Source: a bacterium (GTDB taxonomy: Bacteria; Hydrothermota; UBA3073; JACQXS01). Taken from it: a DNA stretch of 56,100 nucleotides. Below are positions 15,688-22,485 of the stretch, in pieces (the stretch's first letter is position 1; every line of letters begins with the position of its first letter). The position numbers were made by a program, and so were the translations under genes. The stretch lies in NCBI GenBank assembly GCA_030592575.1, contig JAUVIV010000003.1:1-56100 (forward strand), in the 5' to 3' direction. The notes below the pieces were generated by a model, which did no database searches, had not been told where the DNA came from, and was given only the letters and a program-made list of their open reading frames with translations.

Positions 15688-17559
15688 ATGAAATATTATC
15701 TTCTATATTTTTGTCTATTTTTTATTGCGGGATGTGCTTCGTCGTGGCGTAAATTTGATATAAAAGAGACTCCCATTCCTTCCGATTATCCTGTTGCCGA
15801 AGCTGTTGTTCTTCTGGATGAAGGAGAAATGTTTATAAGAGAAGATAACACTGCTATTTTTAAACATCGTAGAATAATTAAGATTCTTACATCTGAAGGG
15901 CAAAATTATGCATATTTATCTTTACCTTTTAATTCTTATTCGGATATAAAAAAAATACGAGGTAGAACTATTAAATCAGATGGAAAATGTTTTAATGTTG
16001 ATATATCTAAAATTGTAGAATCTTCCTCATTTCCTAAGTTTATTCTATTTTCAGATGCCAAGATAAAGAGCTTTAAGTTTCCTAAAGCTTGTTTGGGTTC
16101 TTGCATTGAGTATGAATATGAGCGGGAAATTAAAAGTTTATTTTATTGGAATGCTTGGAATTTCCAAAAAGAAATTCCTACTCTTGAATCTCGCTATATC
16201 TTATCTGTGCCAAAAGATTTTGATTTTGATTACAAGACATTAAATATAGAGATTCAACCGCAAATAGAAAAACAAGATGAAAGAATTATCTACATATGGG
16301 AGGCTAATAATTTGCCAGCTATTTCAAAAGAACCCTCTATGCCATCAATTGGAAATATTATTGCAAAAATAGAATTTTTTCCTCAAAAATTTAAAATTGA
16401 TAAATATGTAATGGATTGTTCAAATTGGAAAAATGCTGCTTGTTCTGAACGAAATTTGTTAGAGCCACAAATAAAATCAAATAATGAAATATCTGAAGTA
16501 GTAGACAGTTTAATTTCAGGAATTCATGTCGTTGAAGAAAAGATAAAAATAATTTATGAGTTTGTAAAATCAAAAATTCATTATGTTGCAATAGAAATAG
16601 GCATAGGAGGAATAGAGCCGCATCCTGCATCAGAAGTTTTCTCAAATTACTATGGTGATTGCAAAGATATGTCTGTTCTTTTGGTAACTATGTTTAGGGA
16701 AGCAGGTATTGAGTCTTATCCTGCGTTGGTGCGAACTAATAGCTACGGCAAGTTAGAAGATTCTATACCTTCTTTGAATCAATTCAATCATGCTATTGTG
16801 TGTGTGCCCAATGATACTGGCTATATTTGGTTTGATCCTACAAGTGACTTGCCTTTTGGTGAGATACCTAATCAGATACAAGGAGTTCTTTCGCTTATAT
16901 CTGATGGTGAACTTATAGAAATACCAATAAGTCAATCAGCTCGTAATCAAAAATTGCATATTAAACTTTCCTCAAATGGCTTGTTTCTTGGCAATGGTAC
17001 TATTACAATGAAAGGACAGAATGGTGTTGAGATGCAAACATTTTTGAAAAGAAAAAAGATTGATGAGCGGAGAGAATTTTTTGAAAAACTGTTAACAAAT
17101 CGATGTGCTTCTTGTATCTTACAAGATTTATCTATTTCTCTTGATTTTCCTATAAGGTTTGATTTTACATTTAAAGGAGACAACAAAGGACAAATTGTTG
17201 GAAATGAAATTTTCTTCACACCTAATTTTTTTGGACGCTTAATGCCAATGGATGCTTTTTCAAAGAAGAAACGAACGTATCCTGTGTTCTTTGATTATTC
17301 GTATACTAAAATAGATGATGTTACGGTTGAATTTCCTGAAGGCTATTCTCCTATGGCTGTTCCTCAGAATAACTCTTTAGAAAATTCTTATGGAAGTTTT
17401 ACTTGTTCTTACTCGGTAGAAGAAAATAATATTCATTTTCATAGGGAATTAGTCTGGAAGAAAAATGAAATTCCTGTAACAGATTACTCTCAAGTAAAAA
17501 GCTTTTATGAAAAAGTGTTAGAAGAAGATGCTCGAGAAATAGTTTTAACAAAAAAATGA
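15688..17559 (+). CDS. Lipoprotein with DUF3857 and active-looking transglutaminase-like domain
   Basis: The 623-aa product starts with a lipoprotein signal 'MKYYLLYFCLFFIAGC' (lipobox Cys16). A DUF3857 domain covers about 35-250. The transglutaminase-like core follows at about 280-395 with a complete triad: Cys325 in 'YYGDCKDMS', His368 in 'FNHAIV' and Asp383 in 'WFDPT'. The C-terminal part (about 410-623) is beta-rich. Proteins of this layout are exported and may cleave or crosslink peptides or envelope proteins; substrates are generally unknown. It lies 29 bp after pheS and is overlapped by the ATG of an in-frame upstream start of its tandem paralogue, so the pair is one transcriptional unit. 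Confidence 0.85.
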   Translation: MKYYLLYFCLFFIAGCASSWRKFDIKETPIPSDYPVAEAVVLLDEGEMFIREDNTAIFKHRRIIKILTSEGQNYAYLSLPFNSYSDIKKIRGRTIKSDGKCFNVDISKIVESSSFPKFILFSDAKIKSFKFPKACLGSCIEYEYEREIKSLFYWNAWNFQKEIPTLESRYILSVPKDFDFDYKTLNIEIQPQIEKQDERIIYIWEANNLPAISKEPSMPSIGNIIAKIEFFPQKFKIDKYVMDCSNWKNAACSERNLLEPQIKSNNEISEVVDSLISGIHVVEEKIKIIYEFVKSKIHYVAIEIGIGGIEPHPASEVFSNYYGDCKDMSVLLVTMFREAGIESYPALVRTNSYGKLEDSIPSLNQFNHAIVCVPNDTGYIWFDPTSDLPFGEIPNQIQGVLSLISDGELIEIPISQSARNQKLHIKLSSNGLFLGNGTITMKGQNGVEMQTFLKRKKIDERREFFEKLLTNRCASCILQDLSISLDFPIRFDFTFKGDNKGQIVGNEIFFTPNFFGRLMPMDAFSKKKRTYPVFFDYSYTKIDDVTVEFPEGYSPMAVPQNNSLENSYGSFTCSYSVEENNIHFHRELVWKKNEIPVTDYSQVKSFYEKVLEEDAREIVLTKK

Positions 17560-17570
17560 AGGAGATATTT

Positions 17571-19538
17571 ATGAAATATTATAATAAATTAATTTTTTGC
17601 TTTATCATTGGATTATTTTTACTTCTTGGTTGTGCTTCCAAAGATGACCAATGGATTCGTCCTTTACCAAAGCGAATTATAACTCAAGAGCAGTTACCTA
17701 ATGCGAATGCTGTCTTTCTATTAGATGAAGAAAGTTTTAAAGTTATTCCACAAGAGGAAGAATTCGGTTTATTTGGTAGTTTTACCGGACTTCATACTTT
17801 TGAACTTAAAACGGTTATTGTTACAATTTTGAACAAACAGGGACTTCGTTATGCATCGTGGGAAACTCCTTGGTATTATGTTGACCCTGAGGATAAATTT
17901 GGTGGTATAATTGAAATTAAAGGAAGAGTCTTGAAACCAAATGGTGAAATAGTTCTTCTCAAACCTGAAAATATTTATGAAGTTGATATTACGAAATATC
18001 TCAAAAAAAAGCATATTGCGTTTCCTGGAGTAGAGCCAGGTTGTGTGATACAATTACAATATATTATACAACATCGTTGGCGAGCAAAGTCCGCAAGTAT
18101 TCGTTATCTTCAATACGATGATCCCGTACTTCATTCTCACTATTATATTACTTTACCTACTAAATGGGAACCACGATATAATGCTTTGCCAGTGGGGTAT
18201 TTAGAAGAACCTGATATAGAGCAGGTTGCAAAAAGTTATGGAGCAGGGAATACTTATCACTGGTATAAAAGGAATATTCCGGAAATTGAATATGAACCTT
18301 TTATGCCTTCCTTAACTGATTTGATTCCTCGGGTAACCTTTTCACTTTACAAAATTGAAGGGCAACACTCACGAAACACGAGTAATTGGGAAAATATTGG
18401 GAAATGGTTTTACGAAGCAATACAGAATAAGATGAACCCAAGTGGAAAAATTAAAGAATTAGCAAAAGATTTAACGAAAGATGAGAAAGATATAAGGGTA
18501 AAAATAAAAAACATTTTTTACTGGATTCAAAGTAATTATAATGTCGGTATTGATAATACATGGGTATTTCAAAAACCTGACGAGACTATTGATGAAGGCA
18601 AAGGTACAAGTGGTGATATAGCTTGCTTACTTATTTCTATGTTAAAAGCCAGTGATATTCAGGTAGAGCCAGTACTTATAAGTACAAAAGAGAATGGTAA
18701 AGTTGACCAAGAAGTTCCCACTTCAGTATGGTTCAACCGTATTATTGTACGTATTCCTTGTGAAGACAGTTCATTTATCTGGCTTGATCCTGCTGCAAAA
18801 GTTGGGGACATTAATGTTTTACCTTATGAGTCTCAAGGTGTGGATGCATTTATTCTATCAAAAGATAGTAGCCATTTTGAAAAAACACCTATTGCTGGAC
18901 CTGAAGATAATGCGCATATTTGTGAGATTGAGGTATCTTTGAAGGAAGATGGCTCAGCTGCTATTTCTTACGATATTACTTTTGAAGGTGAAATTGAGCG
19001 GGGAAAAAGAATTGAATATACAACTTTAAAGCGTACGGAATGGGAGGTTGAGGCTGCTAAGCTATGCGAAAAGGCAGTATTAAAAGATTATTCTATTCCT
19101 GATCCTGATAGTCTTGGAAAAACTTTTAAAGTGAAAGCTGATTTTGATATGCGAAATTTTGCTGTACGAGCAGACACAATGCTTTTTTTCTCTCCGTTTT
19201 CTTTAGTTCCTTCAAAGCAGTTATTTCCAAAAACTTCTCGTATTCATCCGGTAGTTTTCGATTATAAATTAATCAAACGAGATAACATAAATGTTACTAT
19301 CCCCAAAAAATACAAAATAGTGAAAATACCTACTGATTTTACTCTTCAATCTCCACATGGTAGGGTTACTTTTAAGTATCAGATGAATGGAAAATATGTT
19401 GTTCGTTGTGAACGTGAAGTTATACTTGATAAGTTAAATGTTTCAGTTAATGAATACGAAAAGTTACGTGATTTTTACACAAAACTTTGTGAAAAAGAAA
19501 TGGATAAAATTATCTTATCAAAAATAATCAAACGATAG
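17571..19538 (+). CDS. Tandem paralogue: DUF3857/transglutaminase-fold lipoprotein lacking catalytic Cys and His
   Basis: The start at 17571 is chosen because AAGGAG lies 6 nt upstream and the lipoprotein signal begins there; an ATG at 17556 overlaps the previous stop but leaves no such site. In the 655-aa product the lipobox Cys is 21 ('LFLLLGC'). The domain order matches the preceding gene. Aligned to its partner, the catalytic Cys motif 'GDCKDMSVLL' reads 'GTSGDIACLL', putting Ser347 at the Cys position, and 'FNHAIV' reads 'FNRIIV' (His to Arg390). Asp406 in 'WLDPA' is kept. The protein therefore keeps the fold but probably not the chemistry. A binding or regulatory partner for the active copy is a plausible role (inference). 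Confidence 0.85.
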   Translation: MKYYNKLIFCFIIGLFLLLGCASKDDQWIRPLPKRIITQEQLPNANAVFLLDEESFKVIPQEEEFGLFGSFTGLHTFELKTVIVTILNKQGLRYASWETPWYYVDPEDKFGGIIEIKGRVLKPNGEIVLLKPENIYEVDITKYLKKKHIAFPGVEPGCVIQLQYIIQHRWRAKSASIRYLQYDDPVLHSHYYITLPTKWEPRYNALPVGYLEEPDIEQVAKSYGAGNTYHWYKRNIPEIEYEPFMPSLTDLIPRVTFSLYKIEGQHSRNTSNWENIGKWFYEAIQNKMNPSGKIKELAKDLTKDEKDIRVKIKNIFYWIQSNYNVGIDNTWVFQKPDETIDEGKGTSGDIACLLISMLKASDIQVEPVLISTKENGKVDQEVPTSVWFNRIIVRIPCEDSSFIWLDPAAKVGDINVLPYESQGVDAFILSKDSSHFEKTPIAGPEDNAHICEIEVSLKEDGSAAISYDITFEGEIERGKRIEYTTLKRTEWEVEAAKLCEKAVLKDYSIPDPDSLGKTFKVKADFDMRNFAVRADTMLFFSPFSLVPSKQLFPKTSRIHPVVFDYKLIKRDNINVTIPKKYKIVKIPTDFTLQSPHGRVTFKYQMNGKYVVRCEREVILDKLNVSVNEYEKLRDFYTKLCEKEMDKIILSKIIKR

Positions 19539-19562
19539 AGGCAAAAAATAGAGAGTCTACAG

Positions 19563-19590
19563 GTAGGGGCGTTTAATTAAATGCCCCTAC
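19563..19590. repeat. Short palindromic repeat GTAGGGGC...GCCCCTAC
   Basis: A 28-nt almost perfect palindrome: GTAGGGGC arms around GTTTAATTAAAT. It lies just after the transglutaminase-like pair. It may double as a terminator-like stem, but no U-run follows, and the same family occurs inside genes at 9111 and 21989. Confidence 0.7.
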
Positions 19591-19768
19591 ATTCAATTTC
19601 AGGATAAGAAAATTTTCAATAGAATATTCTAATCTTTCACGAAAATTTATTTGCTTTTTAAAAAATCTGGAAGAGAAGAAAGATGTGCATTTTAAAATAG
19701 GAGCTATCCTACCCTTCTGTTTTTGTCAATAAAAATCACAGAAGAATTATTCCTTTCACAAAAAATGT

Positions 19769-19796
19769 TTGACACAGAAGCACGAGGAAGTATAAT
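19769..19796 (+). promoter_or_regulatory. Consensus sigma70 promoter of the DUF502 gene (leaderless layout)
   Basis: TTGACA (19769-19774), 16-bp spacer, TATAAT (19791-19796); both boxes match consensus exactly. Only 6 nt separate the -10 box from the ATG at 19803, so transcription should start at the A of the ATG. Confidence 0.75.
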
Positions 19797-19802
19797 AAAA
19801 AT

Positions 19803-20453
19803 ATGAAAAGGAAATTCATTACAGGTATCGTAGCATTGCTTCCAATAGGGCTTACGGTATTTATTATCTGGTTTATGGTTATGAAAATTGGGGGGCTTCT
19901 GGAAGTAGTTTTCAGAAAAATACCCACACTTTCAAATTTACCTTTGCCATTAATTTCGTTTTTTGGTTTTCTAACGCTTGTCTTAATTATTTATATGATT
20001 GGTATCATAACTTCAAGTTATATAGGAAAGCGTATTTTGAAATTTGGAGAGGATATAATTTCAAAAGTTCCTCTTATCCGTATAATTTATACATCTGTAA
20101 GGAAATTTACGAATGCTGTATTCATAGATAAATCGGCATTTGAAAAAGCAGTGGTTATTGAATATCCAAGAAAAGGAATTTATACTATGGGATTTTTGAC
20201 AAACGAATCCAGCTGGGAAATTGATGGAAAAGGAGAAAATGTAAATGTATTTATCCCGACATCGCCAAACCCAACTTCAGGATATTACATAATTGTTCCA
20301 AGAGTGGAGATAAGAGAAACAGATTTGTCTATTGATGGTGCATTAAGAACCATCATTTCGGGGGGAGTAATATTACCGAGAAATAGGAAGTTAACAAAAT
20401 TGAAAGAGGAGGCAGATAATGAAGGAAGAGAAAAAAGAGATTCGCAAAATTAG
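19803..20453 (+). CDS. DUF502 family membrane protein
   Basis: This 216-aa protein has two N-terminal transmembrane helices (about 5-31 and 46-70) followed by the conserved DUF502 stretch: 'KFGEDIISKVPLIRIIYTSV', 'FEKAVVIEYPRKGIYTMGFL', 'VFIPTSPNPTSGYYIIVPR' and 'EALRTIISGG'-like 'GALRTIISGGVILP'. The biochemical function of the family is not established. The C-terminus is charged and overlaps the next gene by 35 bp. The start is fixed by the promoter, which abuts the ATG. Confidence 0.9.
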   Translation: MKRKFITGIVALLPIGLTVFIIWFMVMKIGGLLEVVFRKIPTLSNLPLPLISFFGFLTLVLIIYMIGIITSSYIGKRILKFGEDIISKVPLIRIIYTSVRKFTNAVFIDKSAFEKAVVIEYPRKGIYTMGFLTNESSWEIDGKGENVNVFIPTSPNPTSGYYIIVPRVEIRETDLSIDGALRTIISGGVILPRNRKLTKLKEEADNEGREKRDSQN

Positions 20454-20607
20454 ATTAAAATCAAAGAATTGGACATTTATTCTTGTGGGGTTATTATTTA
20501 TTGGAATCGGATATTTATCCTTAAGTAAAGGTTCTTTGACTTTAGCTCCGGTGCTTTTGGTAACGGGGTATTGTGTTTTAATTCCGATAGGGATAATTTT
20601 AAAATAG
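20419..20607 (+). CDS. Small two-helix membrane protein
   Basis: The 62-aa product has a charged N-terminus ('MKEEKKEIRKIRLKSKN') followed by two hydrophobic helices ('WTFILVGLLFIGIGYLSLSK' and 'LTLAPVLLVTGYCVLIPIGI'). This DUF3098-like layout occurs in many bacteria without known function. GAGGAGG lies 6 nt before its ATG, inside the end of the DUF502 gene. The 35-bp overlap in a different frame plus the strong ribosome site argue that it is real and co-expressed with DUF502. Confidence 0.7.
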   Translation: MKEEKKEIRKIRLKSKNWTFILVGLLFIGIGYLSLSKGSLTLAPVLLVTGYCVLIPIGIILK

Positions 20608-20609
20608 TA

Positions 20610-22055
20610 CTAATAGATATTTGAATTAAAGCATACGAATTTTAACTGAGTCATTTCCTGGATAGCGTACTTTACGCCTTCTCTTCCGATTCCGCTTTCT
20701 TTTACTCCACCATAAGGAATATGGTCAACTCTATAAGTCGGTATGTCGTTAATTATAATTCCGCCTACTTCCAAGTTTTTAGATGCATAAAGAGCTTTTT
20801 TGACATCATTAGTATAAACTCCTGCATTTAATCCGTATTTAGAATTATTAACTTTTTTAATTACTTGTTCCCAGTCCTCAAATCCCATAATTGATACAAC
20901 AGGAGCAAACATTTCCCGAGCTACTACTTTCATTTCAGGTGTTACATTGGTGAGTACGGTAGGTTTGAACATAGAGTCCTTATGGCTGTTGCCAATCAAG
21001 ACCTTAGCTCCTTCCGAAATTGCTTTATCTATCCATTGTTTTGTGCGATTGGCTTCTTGTTTTGTAATCATTGGACCTATATCCGTATCTTCATCCAATG
21101 GATTTCCTGATTTTAATTCTGAAACTGTTTTCAAAAATTGCTTGATAAATTGGTCTTTTATGTTTTGATGGACGTAAATTCGTTGAATAGATATGCATAC
21201 TTGTCCGGAATAAGCAAAGCTTCCGAAAACACATCGCTCAACAATTTTTTGTAGGGATACCCCTATATCTTTATCAATAATTACAGGAGAGTTACTACCT
21301 AGTTCAAGTGTAATTCGTTTAAGTCCTGCTCTTTCTGTAATTCCGAGCCCAACGGATGCACTGCCGGTAAATGTGATTTTAGAAATTCTTGTGTCTCGGA
21401 CTATAGCGTCTCCGATTGTGGAACCTGTTCCTGTTAGGATGTTCAAAACTCCTTGCGGGAGTCCGGCTTCTATCATAATCTCTCCTAATTTAATTGCAGT
21501 TATAGGAGTATATGTGGATGGTTTGAGCACGATAGTATTTCCTGATGCAATTGCTGGAGCTATTTTATGAGCAACTAAGTTTAATGGAAAATTAAATGGA
21601 GTAATCGCAGCTATAATTCCAAGTGGTTCACGGAAAGTAAATCCGATTCTATTTTCTCCTTTGGCTGATGCATCCATAGGTATTGTCTCGCCATAAAGTC
21701 TTTTGGCTTCTTCAGATGCGAATTTGAATGTTTCGCTTGCACGGTCAACTTCGCCTTTTGCTAATTTTATTGGCTTTCCTGATTCTAATGTAATAGTTTG
21801 AGCAAGTTCTTCTTTTCTTTCTTTTATAATATCTGAAGTGTGTTCAAGGATTAGAGCCCGTTTATGAGCAGGAAAGTTTTTGGTAATTTTAAAAGCTTCT
21901 TGAGCACTTTGGATGGCATTATCTACTTGTTGTCTGGTAGCTTTCGGAATTGTGCCAAGTAGTTCCTGGTTGTAAGGGTTTCTAACTTGTAGTGACGATT
22001 CGCGAATCGCTCTTACCCATTCACCATTTATAAGTAATTTATATTTTTTAGGCAT
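20610..22055 (-). CDS. NAD(P)-dependent aldehyde dehydrogenase
   Basis: This 481-aa enzyme of the aldehyde dehydrogenase superfamily oxidises an aldehyde to an acid. Catalytic residues are present: Asn154 in 'TPFNFPLNL', Glu251 in 'LELGSNSP', and Cys287 in 'YSGQVCISIQR'. 'VLKPSTYTP' and 'FTGSASVG' mark the cofactor site. The GQVCISIQR context resembles lactaldehyde or non-phosphorylating glyceraldehyde-3-phosphate dehydrogenases of archaea and Firmicutes; the substrate is not certain. Near the N-terminus, 'WVRAIRESSLQV' (13-24) is encoded by a dispersed palindrome (21989-22016) that replaced or lengthened the usual surface strand. It lies 41 bp after a zinc-ribbon gene on the same strand. Confidence 0.92.
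   Translation of the reverse strand: MPKKYKLLINGEWVRAIRESSLQVRNPYNQELLGTIPKATRQQVDNAIQSAQEAFKITKNFPAHKRALILEHTSDIIKERKEELAQTITLESGKPIKLAKGEVDRASETFKFASEEAKRLYGETIPMDASAKGENRIGFTFREPLGIIAAITPFNFPLNLVAHKIAPAIASGNTIVLKPSTYTPITAIKLGEIMIEAGLPQGVLNILTGTGSTIGDAIVRDTRISKITFTGSASVGLGITERAGLKRITLELGSNSPVIIDKDIGVSLQKIVERCVFGSFAYSGQVCISIQRIYVHQNIKDQFIKQFLKTVSELKSGNPLDEDTDIGPMITKQEANRTKQWIDKAISEGAKVLIGNSHKDSMFKPTVLTNVTPEMKVVAREMFAPVVSIMGFEDWEQVIKKVNNSKYGLNAGVYTNDVKKALYASKNLEVGGIIINDIPTYRVDHIPYGGVKESGIGREGVKYAIQEMTQLKFVCFNSNIY
21989..22016. repeat. Short palindromic repeat inside the aldehyde dehydrogenase gene
   Basis: GTAGTGACGATTCGCGAATCGCTCTTAC contains the perfect palindrome CGATTCGCGAATCG with GTAG/TTAC ends. 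It is a diverged member of the GTAGGGGC family and is translated in frame as 'VRAIRESSL'. Confidence 0.6.
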
Positions 22056-22096
22056 TAATTTATATTTTCCTACCGCAAGGTTTTTAACCTTTTGTT

Positions 22097-22267
22097 TTAT
22101 AATTTTTTTCTCTGCGGTAATTTTTTTATTTCTTTTTTTGGCAAAGGACGTTGACTATTGCTTCCACATTTGGGACAAGTTCTTTCTTTTGGGATTTTTT
22201 TATCATAGAGTTCCTTATACTCATATCCGCATCTTAAGCATTTAAAAGTTATTTCTTCTTCAGCCAT
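22097..22267 (-). CDS. Small zinc-ribbon protein
   Basis: The start at 22267 is supported by AAGGAGG before it; an upstream in-frame ATG at 22327 lies within the -35 box and cannot be transcribed from that promoter. The 56-aa product has 'FKCLRCGYEYKE' and 'RTCPKCGSNSQRP', a four-Cys rubredoxin-like zinc ribbon, and a basic tail ('KKEIKKLPQRKKL'). This resembles FmdB-type or rubredoxin-like regulators or nucleic-acid binders. It may be co-transcribed with the aldehyde dehydrogenase 41 bp downstream. Confidence 0.75.
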   Translation of the reverse strand: MAEEEITFKCLRCGYEYKELYDKKIPKERTCPKCGSNSQRPLPKKEIKKLPQRKKL

Positions 22268-22298
22268 TTTATCCTCCTTCTTTTTTGCAGTTCTATCT

Positions 22299-22327
22299 GT
22301 TATAGGATTGTTTTTTGGAAGTGTCAA
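22299..22327 (-). promoter_or_regulatory. Predicted sigma70 promoter of the zinc-ribbon gene
   Basis: On the minus strand: TTGACA (22327-22322), 17-bp spacer, TATAAC (22304-22299), then a 31-nt region ending in AAGGAGG before the ATG at 22267. Confidence 0.7.
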
Positions 22328-22333
22328 GAGAAA

Positions 22334-22357
22334 TGTAGGAGTGTTTTTGCTCCTACA
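22334..22357. repeat. Short palindrome TGTAGGAG...CTCCTACA
   Basis: An 8-bp perfect stem around an 8-nt loop, between the end of the gingipain-fold gene and the zinc-ribbon promoter. It belongs to the TGTAGG/CCTACA-ended palindrome group. It could also terminate transcription of the minus-strand gene ending at 22486, but no U-run follows. Confidence 0.5.
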
Positions 22358-22485
22358 CGGCGTTAATTGATAGTACTTAAGTCTGTCTTAAAGTGTGAAT
22401 GAAAAAATCTTATTATTAATTGTAGAGGATTAGGGAGAGCTTAAATTTATTTTCTATACAAATTTTAAATGTTGCACAGTTAAAA

